64,000 bases of DNA, from NCBI GenBank assembly GCA_015501605.1, contig JADNRZ010000003.1:1302001-1366000 (forward strand), read 5' to 3'. This stretch comes from Panaeolus papilionaceus. Lineage: Eukaryota; Basidiomycota; Agaricomycetes; Agaricales. The notes beneath the pieces are model-generated. The model was not told the DNA's origin. It was given only the letters and a program-made list of their open reading frames with translations, and made no database searches. Below, one piece after another: positions 11,640 through 22,739 of this stretch. The position numbers and the translations under genes are program-made. How positions within the stretch are numbered: position 1 is the stretch's first letter; the number at the start of each line of letters is the position of its first letter.

Positions 11640-12374
11640 TTACGCCTTAAACTTGCGAAATCTGGAGGCAATGCCGCCTGCAATCTTGTGCAGTGCTAAT
11701 GGAGGTTGTGGTTTTGGTTTGGAGGCCTTGGTATCCTTCGAAGATGAAGAGGAGGAGGTGCTGACAAGGTTGATGGTAGGCTTGTTGTGTCGAGCGGCGT
11801 ATTCATGCAGTTGGCGGACGAAACCAGGATTTGGGCACACAATTCCACGTAGTGCCTGGACCTGCTTGATGGACATTGCGGCGGACATGTCCGTCGTCGC
11901 TATAAGGTATGCACAGACAACTGTGGCACTTCTGCTGACGCCTTGCATACAATGTACCTGTTGATTCACTGTTTGTGAATATACCGGATGGAAAAGTCAA
12001 AATAATCATTGCCTGTGCCAACTTACCAGGACTTTGTTAGATTCGTTCCCCTTCAAAGCAGCGACGATGAAGTCTGTTGTCTCGTCCAGGTGTGATAATA
12101 TGTCGACTTCAGGGAGGTCATCGACCGCAACATGTAGAACATTTTCCTGGGGAATGATCTCTGGGATTTCGGGTGTCGGCTCAATCACTGAAACTACATG
12201 GGTGATGCCCAAATCCAACAGCTTGTTCGCATTCCTTGCTGTCCAGTAGTCGGAGAGATAGACACGGGGTGTTATCTTACTAGCTGTACGACCAAAGGCC
12301 TTACGAGATCCCTTTCCAACGATTCTCTGCGTCGTGAGCGCATTCTCCATATGCTGTGAGGGGAAGGATAACAT
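11640..12374 (-). CDS. Dual-specificity protein phosphatase
   Basis: Cysteine-based phosphatase with the signature HCMQGVSRSA (HCx5R), with the catalytic Cys and Arg both present. Two exons, 12374-12027 and 11957-11640, give 221 residues. Upstream, KITPRVYLSDYWTARNANKL and LLDLGITHVVSVIEPTPE form the start of the DSP fold. The general-acid Asp lies in VAVDDLPEVDILSHLDE. The C-terminal 50 residues are Ser/Lys-rich, with a run of six serines (STSSSSSSKD), and look disordered. The compact form without a rhodanese or docking domain suggests an atypical DUSP, so MAP-kinase specificity cannot be claimed. An in-frame alternative start lies 8 codons downstream. Confidence 0.88.
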
Positions 12375-12548
12375 GGTGGACGGTAGTAAGGCTATGAGAG
12401 AATCTTGTTGGGATGTTTAATCTATCCTTGAGTGCTGTTATGCCTTGAATCCGTATGACCAGGCATTCACGACGTGTGAAATTGATGCAGCCGCTGTAAT
12501 AAATAGAGCCTACTCCAACATTACTCCGACACTCATCCGAGGACCAAT

Positions 12549-14083
12549 ATGATTCTCGATATCCTGCGCTCAAGACAAAGTTGGACGTTGCTGTTCGAGA
12601 GCTTGCTCCAGCTATTCGTCGTAGCTCTAATAGGGTCAGTCCCTTGCATATCGGCAGAATAGGACTCAAGCCTCCTTTACTGAAGCGCTGGACTGACGAT
12701 GTAACTCACATTCGATTACTTCCGCATAGGTTCAGTTGGTACCTTGCCACATTTCACGTTGGGGGTGACTGCTTTCCTGCTTGATTGCTATCGCCGTATT
12801 GTTGTTGATACCGTCCTTTTCTGAATTCAACTCTTGCTCATTGTAGTTGAATGGCTCATATTCCATCGTGGATACCTCTGGCCAGGAGGTAGGTAGTTGC
12901 GTTAATGGCTCAGGTGTGTGACTAACGCATTTATTTTTAGTGCTTTATATTATGCTTAACACCATTCTTATTGCTGCGGTCACGGTTCTCTATCTTTTTT
13001 TGTGTTCCTCGAGGTGGGCGCATGATGTGCCGATGTTCGAGCAGCCCGATGAAAGCCTCCTGACGGAACCTTATCAGTGTGATGCCCCAGACGGAAAGCT
13101 AACAGTATGCCACAAGGGCAACTGCAATGGGAAATGGAGACCTCCCAGAGCACATCATTGTTCTGCATGCGGGGTCTGCCGCCTTGAATTCGACCATCAT
13201 TGCCCATGGGTAAGAATGACTCGCTTATTATGTCTCCATTGAGCTTCGAATTCATTTTATAGGTCGGAAATTGCATAACGGGCAGTCGGTTGAAAGCCTT
13301 CATCGCATTAGCGCTTTTGGTTCCCCTTGCATACATCGTCGCAGTGCTTCCTGTTGTCGGAACACTCAAACGACATATGTGGCATGCCTTCGAGGTTTCG
13401 CGGCAAGACCCATGGGCACAGGAATCCTGGTGGGACTGGCCAGGTTCCTGGATCATCATTGCAGGCCCACCTGGTCGCTGGATTATTGGGACCGTGATTG
13501 GTTATATCCTCCTTAATAGCCAAAGGTCTACACTTCCCGTCGGGCACGGTCGCTTGCTTGAACTACCTTACCTTCGTGTCATCCTGACGGCGGCTTTGGC
13601 GTTTATCTTCTCCGTATTTGCATTGGTGCGCGTATGCTGAGTTCATTTCTTGACACACTTTTGTTCAAATTTTAAAATAACTCAGATACTTGCCTTCTTC
13701 TATCTACGGCGAGTATCACAAGGGCTCTTGACTTTTGAGTCGACGAGGATGTCAGCTCGCAAACCGCGGTATATTTGCATTCCCGCATCTTCCCCCCCCT
13801 CTTCGATTCCAACGACAGAAAATGTCTACCCCGCATTACCAGCCGAAATCCTTTACGATTTAGGTTCACAACAAAACTGGTACTTATTCTGGTCGGGATC
13901 TCTGTTGCCCGCAGATACACCGAGGTTTGTTTTTCGTTAGCTCGGCAAGCTGAAGCAGTGAAATCTAACATTTCATGAACATGTAGAATATTTACTTGGC
14001 CGAAACTTAATCTTTCGATGTTACAGCGGATGAAGAGGATCAGAGCAGAGAATGTCAATGACTCCATCTCAGGATCATCGTGA
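12549..14083 (+). CDS. DHHC-type protein S-palmitoyltransferase
   Basis: Integral membrane enzyme that transfers palmitate to cysteines. It starts at [12 protein letters not shown] (12549), and exons join in frame through 14083. The cysteine-rich domain is clear: [20 protein letters not shown] followed by FDHHCPW, and across an intron [13 protein letters not shown]. Zinc ligands and the catalytic Cys of DHHC are present. Membrane segments flank it: [15 protein letters not shown] and [17 protein letters not shown] before, and [20 protein letters not shown] and [17 protein letters not shown] after. A C-terminal NWYLFW segment follows. The exon or exons between 12630 and 12870 are uncertain. I could not assign it to a specific yeast Pfa/Swf/Erf class. 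Confidence 0.88.
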
Positions 14084-14198
14084 CCCTATGTTTGATATAA
14101 GCATCTCATTGCGCAGTATATTATTCCGCGATAATTCAATTGTGACCTGACCACGGCTGTATATACGTACTATAGCTGCTCTGTGATTTCCCTTTCTA

Positions 14199-15126
14199 TT
14201 AAGAGGGTGCGGTGCCTGGTAACAAGGTCATAGTAAGTAATCGGCGTCTCAGTATCGATTGAACAGTCGTGGAGATGTTACCTTTATTTCCACAGGCCGT
14301 AGATGGCCAGTTGGATGCGCTCTCTCCGCTCAAACAGGAACCGGTGAAGAGAGAGCCACCGTCTGATCCAGACCACCGACTGCAAGATACTTCTGTGAAT
14401 GTGCCCGTCAGTGCACCATGACCAGAAGGGAAGAAGGCGTTGGCGCCTCCCGTGTCTTGGCATATGTCGAAGCTGGTGTTCACCCATTAGTTACTTCATC
14501 GCTTGGGTGGTACATAATGGTTGCAGACGATAAATCTTACTGGAAGGGTTTGCCGTGTTGGTTATTTTGCTTTGAGGTGGTTTGCCCACACCATTCCTAG
14601 GTATAGGTTACATACTTAGTTGAGAGTCTCTAGACATTTTCTGTTTGATTTACATACCACATTGCCTGAAACTGGACTGGAAACAAGGTAAAATGAGGTG
14701 TCATGCAATCGATAAATTTTGTTTTCTACCTACCACAGGTCTGTCACCTTCACAACAATCGATTTGAATGGTCCAGTGAAATTGGGCGAAAATGGATCGG
14801 CAGTACCAGTGACTGCGAAGCAACGTCCACATGCATCTCCTGCTCCCAAACCTGGAGCAGAGCCGAAGGCTAGCTGATTGATGGCTGCAGTAAATCCCGT
14901 TGCGCTTTTCCCACAAGCTAGAGTGACCGAAAAGAGTCAAGATTATACTAGATGGAGCAAGGAACTTGAGGTGCGCACCAGGTGCACCACAACCTGTGTA
15001 CATTGTAAAGGACGCAGAGCCTGATGGGTTTTGAACATATCCGCCTGTTGCGCGCGTGTCCAACGCTAGAGCATGAACACAAGTGAGACCAGCAATGAGG
15101 GAAAGGAAGGAAAGCTTGGAAGACAT
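14199..15126 (-). CDS. Secreted expansin-like protein (double-psi beta-barrel, EG45/loosenin-type)
   Basis: Small secreted protein of the expansin/EG45-like group that loosens cellulose without hydrolysis in characterised relatives. It starts MSSKLSFLSLIAGLTCVHAL, a signal peptide. The mature part has YVQNPSGSASFTMYTGCGAP, SATGFTAAINQLAFGSAPGL, GDACGRCFAVTGTADPFSPN, FKSIVVKVTDL, EWCGQTT, FHFDICQDTGGANAFFPSGH and CSRWSGSDGGSLFTGSCLSG, ending CGNKGTAPS. These are the cysteine pattern and barrel strands of the family across about six exons. It lacks a cellulose-binding module. A likely TATA box lies about 50 nt upstream (see 15173-15179). Confidence 0.88.
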
Positions 15127-15621
15127 GACAGAGAGGGGTGTTCAGTTCTATCCTTGATTCTTCTGCAGGAGCTTAAATACCCGAGCGCCAAACCTCGGCC
15201 GTAATAGAGTCAGAGTAAACAGATAGAATTATTTTTATCCTCCCAGATTCCACGCAACTTCTTTTGCATATGTGGCTGGATCATCATGTGGATGAGTTGT
15301 AAGTATAACTATGTGAGGGTTGACAGCCAGCAGAAATTGAGGCAGGTGGTTATTGGTGGAGTGTTAAAAACAGAGAATTGATACGTCATTTTCTCGAGCG
15401 CGTGATGATGGGATGTGCATTACGCGTGAGCAATACACGGAGGAGTTAGTATGTTGAGGCGAAAACATATCCAGAAATATGCTCGTTTAGCAAAAAAAAA
15501 AAGAAGTAGGTATGATTGATTGGAAACTCGTGCACGAAGAATTCATCAGACTTAGGTAGCAGAGGGGCCGATTTAAAAGGGAAACGGTTGTCTGTGGCTG
15601 CTATATGACAATTAAAACGAT
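15127..15621. other. Spacer between expansin-like and complex I subunit genes
   Basis: It contains the promoter of the minus-strand expansin-like gene and the 3' flank of the complex I gene. An A-run lies near 15490. No supported ORF or RNA gene was seen. Confidence 0.5.
15173..15179 (-). promoter_or_regulatory. Putative TATA box of expansin-like gene
   Basis: TATTTAA read on the minus strand, about 47-53 nt upstream of the ATG at 15126. The position fits a core promoter with a very short leader. The evidence is sequence and spacing only. Confidence 0.4.
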
Positions 15622-16340
15622 CTATGAGCTTTCCTCGTCCTTGTATTTTGCCGTATCAACGCCGTGATGCTGATGATTCACCAAGTTGAACCTGGAAGGT
15701 GAATGTTAATATGGCACGAATCTGGGAAAGAAAAACAGGAATATACATTGGGAATGCGCCTATGAAACGTATCAAGTCAGCAATTGTATCGAAGTTGTGA
15801 CGTATAGAATATAAAATGAACATACCGAACTTGAGTTGTGACCACTGAGAATTCCTGCTCGCAGAAGCCTGAACCCACTCTGGTTGATGAGATTCACCAT
15901 AAATGGACTTGCCCTCCTTGATGAGTTGACGCATTTCCTGCAAGTCCCTCTCTTGTTCACGGGCATTCTCGGACCAGCCCCAAAAGCGCACTATTAGAAC
16001 GTTGAGCGTATTGTTTGGTGGTGATAATTGATTAATCACGAACGAGAAGAGCGTTGGTATGCGAGCAGGAAACCAGCAGTGAAGCCTAGAAAACCGCCAA
16101 GTTTAAGAGTAGGCCTCAATTTGACCTTGCTAGGGTCGGCCATATCTATAAATTTTGTAAGAACACCAGTTAGAAATATGAGGAGAGGTGCATACCCCAG
16201 AAGTAAAGTGCAGCTGGGAAGGCACCAGTTGCTGCAGCCCAGACAGCATAATCTGAGGGTCTGAAGTAACTAATGACCCTAGAAGCATGTGGGTCTGAAT
16301 CTATGAGTGGGTATTCTGTGGTAACAACCTTCTGTGGCAT
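15622..16340 (-). CDS. NADH:ubiquinone oxidoreductase (complex I) 21 kDa subunit
   Basis: Accessory subunit of mitochondrial complex I in fungi. It starts MPQKVVTTEYPLIDSDPHAS at 16340, an almost invariant beginning of this family, followed by RVISYFRPSDYAVWAAATG. The second exon gives KLRPTLKLGGFLGFTAGFLL, a membrane segment. Later exons give VRFWGWSENAREQERDLQEM and IYGESHQPEWVQASASRNS. The last exons end FNLVNHQHHGVDTAKYKDEE. Both the N-terminal and the C-terminal (VNHxxHGVDTAKY) signatures of the 21 kDa subunit are intact. Four or more exons are present and not every small exon limit was fixed. The gene is divergent from the nucleoporin gene. Confidence 0.87.
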
Positions 16341-16731
16341 TGTCAACGATGAGCAACCAGTTGGCGGAAAGAGAGTGTGTCTTCACGGATAATGTTTGGG
16401 ACCAAATTCTTGTTTGAATTTGGTCATGATTTTGATGAAAAAAGAGAGGAATGTCACATATTCATGATTAGACACTCAAAACTCTTCAATACAAATCCCT
16501 TACAAATTAGATGAAATAAATTATAATACATTAAAAAGATTTTTATTTGAATTAAATTGAAAGAAAAAGTGGACGGATATTCCAACAGCAAAGGAGCGGG
16601 CCGGGATGGAAAGTCACGTTTAATGTGACAGTAATATTCACACGAGGATGTAGTGAGTTTGGACTGTGTGCATTGTTCTTTCTCGCTTTCCCTTTGTAAC
16701 TTTCAATCCCCTGTCTTCCCCTTTAACAGTC
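16341..16731. other. Divergent spacer between complex I subunit and nucleoporin genes
   Basis: A 391 bp region between two start codons on opposite strands. It includes an AT-rich block at about 16490-16565. No ORF or RNA gene was recognised; it presumably holds both promoters. Confidence 0.5.
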
Positions 16732-19301
16732 ATGAGCGTTATCCGCAATTCATCGACGCGGAGTGACGCTAGAAAGAAAAAATCATCACCTTATGGTTTT
16801 GTTTCTATCGTAAGTATCATATTTCTCATTTTTAAAAACTTTCCAATTCAGAAATGGTGACAATTTACATTACAGTTCAAAAAAATTGGTAACTTTTTGG
16901 GCGTGGTCGATGGTGATTCCTCACCAGCAGATGAATCAAATTCGTCGTCAACCTCGTCGTCTTCACTGGTAACGCGTCTTTTTAAATTTATAATATCATA
17001 ATGCTCATCTTCATCGTCATCAGAGTAGCGTTGGTTCTCCCAACAACCAGCAGTACTTGAGTCGTCACGAAAGATATCAACAGCTTTCCTTAAATCACGA
17101 CAGACCGCCTCTTTCGCCAGTTAATCATCTAAATAATGCTGCATCTTCTTCAAGCCAAACTTTTCTTCCTCCTTCCAACGATAACAGTTATCAGGCTGCT
17201 GCATCAGTAGTTAGTGAAACCTTTGGTACCCAAGTTACACCCGCTGCCCTGAAGAGTTTTGTATCGAGCATTAACGATCCTTCTGGTACGTCATTCGATT
17301 CAATAGTAGCTTTTTTTTGTTCTTATCACTTCATCATCAGGTTCAAATCAATACACAGGCTTTCGGTTCTCCTCCACTCCACCTCGTCAGATTTCAGACA
17401 ACACTTCTTCCACTTCTCGTCCGACATCTGCTCGTCGAACTAAGCTCGCTAAAAATCCCAACGGGGCTTATCGCTGGGAAGGGGGAGGCAGCGCTAAGAA
17501 GAATGCCAGACCCAGGAATCGATTCGCTTCGCCCGCATTTGGCGCCTCGCCTTTGAAACCGTCCACGAGAGCTAGTCCCAGTCGCGATTCAACTTCCACC
17601 GACAAAAGGCGCAAGATTGACGAATCGACTACATCAGATTCATTGCGAAATGTGACTCCCTTGCCCTTCCCCATCACTGGATCACCCTCAACGCCTCAAT
17701 CTCCCAACAAAGCTCCTCATCGTCCCGCCATTGTTACAACAGCCCCTCGACTTCGGACGCCTGTTAAGCCTACGACCCCTGTAGTACCATCACCACTGCG
17801 TCAGGCATGGTCAGAAGTTTCTCCCACTTCGTCTCCAAAGGAAGACCCGAAGCCACACCCTCAACCGCCCAAGCAGAGTCAAACCGCGACTTTAATGGCT
17901 GAATTGATTAAAGAAAGTGCACCACCAAAGAAGCCTGACCTCAGCAATCCGTATCAAACTGCCAGTCCTGTTGGCAAAGTTGGTCCCCCAAGGCGGTCAG
18001 CTCGCCGCACCAGAGCGACCAATCGTGCTCCTTTGCCAAAGACAAAGAAAGAAGAGGAGCAGTCATCAAAAAATGAGGAGGCAGCTAGCGCTCAGGCTAT
18101 CATTGAGGCAACGCTTCCTAAGGTTTGTTCGAACATGTTTGATCTCGGTGTATGTCAACTTAGGCTTTGTTTCTTTCAGGGAAGCAAACGGTCTCGACCA
18201 CCCGCAGGCATGGAAAAGGCAGACACCTGCAAACAGTCCTATGTAGTTGAAGAAGTTGAAGACGAACAAGAGCCCTCTCCAAAGAAATCAAAGCCCTCGC
18301 TCGAGGGTCGAGGCATCCCACCCTCTCAGCGTAGCACGCCTGACACCGTTGTTGTTGAAGATTTGGATGACGATGTTACAATGACTGGTCCTTCCCAAGA
18401 GAAATCGAAGTCTAAGGCTGAAGCACCCAAACTCACTGTCCCGACCAACGTGCCAGCCTCGAGATCCTTCAAGTCTGCTGCACCGAAGGAGCCCAGCAAA
18501 CTCAGATTTAGCATTCAAGCTGACACCCCCTCGTCGCCGATACCTGCTCCACAAGTTTCTACACCAGCAGTACCAGAACCAGCAGCACCTCCAAAAGGCT
18601 TCAGCGTCCCCACATCTACATTCTCCTTCACTGCTGCCACTTCGCAGGAGAAGAAAGCCAAGTCTGCACATTTGCCTGCCAAGGAACAAACGGTTGCTAG
18701 GAGAGATTTATCTGATGAGGAAGTCCAAAACAAGGTTAAAGGAATGCCAGTATCCTCTTTGCCTGTCTTTGTTCTGTCGGTGGGCGGTGTTTCCGTCCTT
18801 CCCAACACATCAGAGCACGTGGAGGCTCGCATTGCTGCGTTGAAGACCCTGTTCTCGTCTTTACCGACCTTCGACCTTGTGGCACTTGCCAAATCGTCAT
18901 CTCCTCTTTGCTTCGGCACAAGCCAACCACCACCTAAACCAGTTGTTCAAGGTTTTAACTGGGAAGCTGCTGGGATTGCACCTCCGTCCGCTCCTAAGGG
19001 TACAAAGAAATGCTCAGAGTGTGGCCTCGATAATCCGCTTTCAGTAGTTGAGTGCACCATCTGTACCAACCCGATGCCAAACGAGACGGATATGTCGGTA
19101 GCTCCTTCTGAGGATAGCAAGGCCTCTCTTCCTCCACCTCCACCTCCTGCACCCGAGTCTAAACCCATTATCGGATTCAACTGGGCCGCAATCGGCAAGG
19201 CACCTCCGACCGCTTCTTCAGGCAGCACAACATGTGGCACATGTGGACTTTCGACAACTGCATCGAAGCCCGAATGTACTATTTGTGGTAGTCCGATTTA
19301 A
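16732..19301 (+). CDS. Nucleoporin-like protein with tandem RanBP2-type zinc fingers (Nup153/Nup60-like)
   Basis: Exons 16732-16809, 16876-16968, 17024-17285, 17341-18122 and 18180-19301 give 778 residues. The N-terminus is basic and followed by a short amphipathic-looking segment (YGFVSIFKKIGNFLGVVDG), as in nuclear-basket proteins that bind membrane. The middle is long, Ser/Pro/Lys-rich and disordered. The C-terminus has two repeated modules: GFNWEAAGIAPP then CSECGLDNPLSVVECTIC, and GFNWAAIGKAPP then CGTCGLSTTASKPECTIC. The first fits the RanBP2 zinc-finger pattern CX2CX3NX6CX2C, and the second has Thr for the Asn. These fingers plus the disordered body suggest a Nup153/Nup60/Nup1-type basket nucleoporin. 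FG motifs are few (SPAFGAS, PLCFGTS), so the exact orthology is inference. Intron 18123-18179 is 57 nt and stop-free. Confidence 0.7.
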
Positions 19302-19756
19302 TTCTGCGGCGTAGCGTTTTCTTTCTCCTGTCCTGTTCTTTTTGTCCCAGTGTAATTGGACATTCCACGCACTTGACTCGTCTTGATTAGGATTTGGTGT
19401 CTGTTTTGTTCCTTCCCTATCCGTCTAATCCCTTTACCCTTGTTCACGCTGACTATCATGATACCTTACAAAAGCATGTCTCTTTCCTCACCCATTCAAT
19501 TATTTTCTCGGTTTCAACCTCGCATTTTTCTTACATATTGCTATTTGTATTTGTAAATCCTGTTTCTCTTTCTTTTTACTCGTCCTTGTTACCCAGTGTT
19601 ACTCGTGTTGTGTTCCTTGAATTCTTCCCCCCCGTAAGTAGTCGCATGACATGTAACAAAACAGATTCCTCAATTTACGATCCAAATTGTTTGGAAGGGG
19701 TGGCTACCTCACGTCGTCCCTTCATTGTAATAAGGTTAAAGGGGTGCAATATTTTG
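19302..19756. other. Convergent 3' spacer between nucleoporin and CDK7 genes
   Basis: T/C-rich sequence with a 131-codon chance ORF (19394-19789) that overlaps the CDK7 tail and matches no family I recognise. It probably contains both 3' UTRs. Confidence 0.5.
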
Positions 19757-21278
19757 CTACGTTCCAGGTGCTGGTTTCGTAAAGTCTAATTTTCTAGCGA
19801 TTGACCTGGCGCGGCTTTCATTGTCCGGAGATGTCAGCTTCCTCTTGAGGTTATTAGATCGAGCCTTGACTCCAGGGCCAGCTGAATTCATCTCAACGTT
19901 GCCGTCAAGCTCATCGAGTGGGCGTGCAGTAAGCTGTGTACTGCACTTGGGAAGTTTTTGTGGAAGGGTTGGATAAGGCAGGGCGAAGAAGTAAGGATGG
20001 AGTAGGGCCTGTGTAATTAAGATGTTAGGCGTGTGTTAGAGAGCGCAGATATCGAGTACTTGCATCTCGTGCGGTTATGCGCTTCCGTGGCTCATAAATG
20101 AGGCATTTGCTGAGTAAATTGAGAGCATCAGCGGTCGCCGCTGTGAAAAGATCGCGGAGAGGTGGTTTCGGAAATTGTCCAACTGTAACATAGTCTGGTA
20201 GTTTCATGTGACCCTGATATACGTCGTGAGTGCAGGGATAAACTTAAAGGGGTGAAAATGTGAACGTACTGGCCACTCTTCCTCTGTTGGTGTCCCTAAG
20301 GCCCTGAAAATCGTTTTGAGCTGGTCCATGTCGCTCTCACCAGGGAGATATGGGATTCGTAACATGAGCTCGGCGAAAATACAGCCCACGGACCAGATAT
20401 CAACAGAGGATCCGTAAAACCTAGCACCAAACAAAAGCTCTGGGGGTCGGTACCATCTATGCACAATGGTGTAAAATAACATACAAAAACCAGCACACAT
20501 GTTTGTTATGCTCACCTGGTAATGACTTGGCATGTCATTTTATATCCTGGATCTGCGAAGTCTCGGGCAAGACCAAAATCGGCTATTTTCAGCTGGCCAT
20601 CTGAAGCAATAAGCAAATTGTTGGGCTTCAAATCCTGGTGAACATATATCTATGGTGACCTCAAATGTGATGAGTATAAAGTGAGCCCTACCCTGTGTAA
20701 TATGAAATTCCTGTGGCAGAATTCCAGACCACGGAACGTCATTGCCATCCAACTCTTAATATCCGCAGGCAAGAAAACGAGAGAACGGTCCTTTATGATC
20801 ATTTCCAGGTCGGAATCAAGAAACTCCAGGACAAGATTAAGATTTGTCTTTGATGAGAAGACGTCCAGGAGCTGTAAAGTCCCCGAAGGTTTCATAAGCA
20901 CCAGTTGTATCTAATGGGGTGCTGCTCACAAACCTCGATTACATTAACATGCTTCAGTTCTCGCAAGAACTTCACTTCCCGGATAGCAGACATATCCAGA
21001 CCATCTTTAAACTGACCCACTTTGATCTTCTTAATAGCGACCTTACGTCCTGTTGTTGCCTCCCTTCCTATAAACATGTGCAATGAGGCTGTCAACACCA
21101 TTGTTCTTAGACTTCGCCGCAAAGATTTCATACCTTGGTATACGACGGCGTATGTTCCTTCTCCGACCTTTTTATCCTTTACCCTGTACAAATCCTTAAC
21201 AGATCGACACATAAACTGAAGATAGCAGACTCACCAGCGACGCTGCCTTTCAGCATTTGCCTTTTCTACTGCATCCAT
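19757..21278 (-). CDS. Cyclin-dependent kinase 7 (TFIIH/CAK kinase; Kin28/Mcs6-like)
   Basis: Kinase subunit of TFIIH and CDK-activating kinase. It starts [15 protein letters not shown] at 21278. Motifs in order: glycine loop [19 protein letters not shown] lysine; the [15 protein letters not shown] helix, where CDK7 kinases replace PSTAIRE-type cyclin helices; [16 protein letters not shown]; catalytic loop [11 protein letters not shown] (built across a splice junction); [17 protein letters not shown]; and [17 protein letters not shown]. The T-loop, the [10 protein letters not shown] signature (as in S. pombe Mcs6) and [20 protein letters not shown] place it in CDK7. GTPTEEEWP and [15 protein letters not shown] agree. 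The C-tail ([16 protein letters not shown]) is short. About eight exons. Confidence 0.9.
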
Positions 21279-21721
21279 ATCGTTCGAGTATCTTATCGTA
21301 CAATTATAATAAGAAATTAGACCAGTAATTGGATATTCAAGTATCCGATTGATGAAAGTGATGATATGTGGAGAGAGAGAGAAATAATATCAAGAAATAC
21401 AAGGATAAACGAACGCAATGCCATCCACTTGCTGGAGGCAGTCAATTAAGAAACCATGGTCAATTGCTACTTCCATTTAAGGGTACTGACAATTATGTCA
21501 CCAGTGACCACACGTGGGGGGACATCTTTGTCCACGTGATATAGACGCGCCGCGATGTTTCCAACGGTTCGGATTCTCCAACAATACACTTGAATCTTCT
21601 ATGCAAACACGATTGCTCGCCCTTTGGTGTAAACTTTCTATTGTTTTCTTGCTATAACATTAGCTTTTTTGACATTTTTCTTGCTCGTTTTTTGGAGCTG
21701 TTGGAGAGCCTTGCCTAATTA
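21279..21721. other. Divergent spacer between CDK7 and J-protein genes
   Basis: A 443 bp region with two start codons facing outwards and a GA-repeat (gagagagagaga) near 21372. Nothing else was recognised; it probably holds both promoters. Confidence 0.5.
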
Positions 21722-22609
21722 ATGCCAGCTCTGCTACCCTTCAGAAATAGAAACCTCTACCATGTACTGGGTATAGAGAGGACTGCTTCTTCCGATGATG
21801 GTGCGTAATAAATTACATGTATCAGGTGGATCATTGGACAAGTCAACTCTTCTATCTGTACGTATACAGTGAAACGCGCCTATAGGAAACGTGCTCTTGA
21901 GACACATCCCGACAAGCTTGATCCTAGTGCCAATGATCAACAGAAAGAAGCTGCGGAGCAGCTGTTCCATGCTGTGTGTGCTAATTATCTTGATTGTTAA
22001 AATGCTGATCTCCTCATGTCCATTGTATGTATATATAGGTGCACGAAGCTTTCGAGGTCCTGGGTGACCCAATTAAACGACATGTAAAGTCTTTCCATTC
22101 CTTTTGTCGTTTTTAACTGAGACATGGTACTGTACAGATGTATGACAAACAGCTAACCAAGCGACTTGGGGCTTCTACGATAGTCGAGGAAGCCGCCAGA
22201 CGAGACAAGGAGAGGGAGGAATGGGCGAAGCGAAGGAAGGAAGAGAGTGAGAGACGGATTGCTGCACTCCGCGTCAGCATCAAGAACCAAGCTACTGCGA
22301 CGAAGACCCAGAAAAATGCGGATATGAAAGCAGAAGAGGCACCTAAATCAGACGTGGTCCCAAAAGCTGCAACGCTTACCGACGAGGACAAGAAGAAAAA
22401 AGAGGAAGCCATGATTGAGGAGATTCTTAAGGGTCTATATAGCACAGATCCTGAATTTGCTGCGCGACGCGAGGCTGCGTTAAAGGTAAGTCCCTTACTA
22501 TGCACGCATAATTTCTGTCTCATTGGCGCAGGCTAAGGCAGAACGGGAGAAAAAGGGACTTGGACGTCGAGCGTCTCACCAACAACTAGTTCCCTCATCG
22601 GCGAGCTAA
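21722..22609 (+). CDS. J-domain (DnaJ-like) protein
   Basis: Hsp70 co-chaperone. Exons 21722-21800, 21870-21973, 22039-22083, 22138-22485 and 22532-22609 give 217 residues. The J domain occupies residues 10-75: NLYHVLGIERTASSDDVKRA, YRKRALETHPDKLDPSAND with the HPD tripeptide intact, then HAVHEAFEVLGDPIKRHMYD. The rest is a highly charged helical region (EEAARRDKEREEWAKRRKEE) with an acidic-lysine stretch and a basic tail. No zinc finger, signal peptide or membrane segment is present, so it is a class C J-protein of the cytosol or nucleus. I could not assign it to a named subfamily. Confidence 0.87.
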
Positions 22610-22739
22610 GTCAGCACGGGATCTAGTCAGCTGCTTCTTTTACTGAAAGGAGTGTGTTTGTGTACATGTGCTTGTATAGTGGGTTACAATCACCATCCTG
22701 AAATCACTATAGACCCCTCGTCAGAATATACTACATCCC

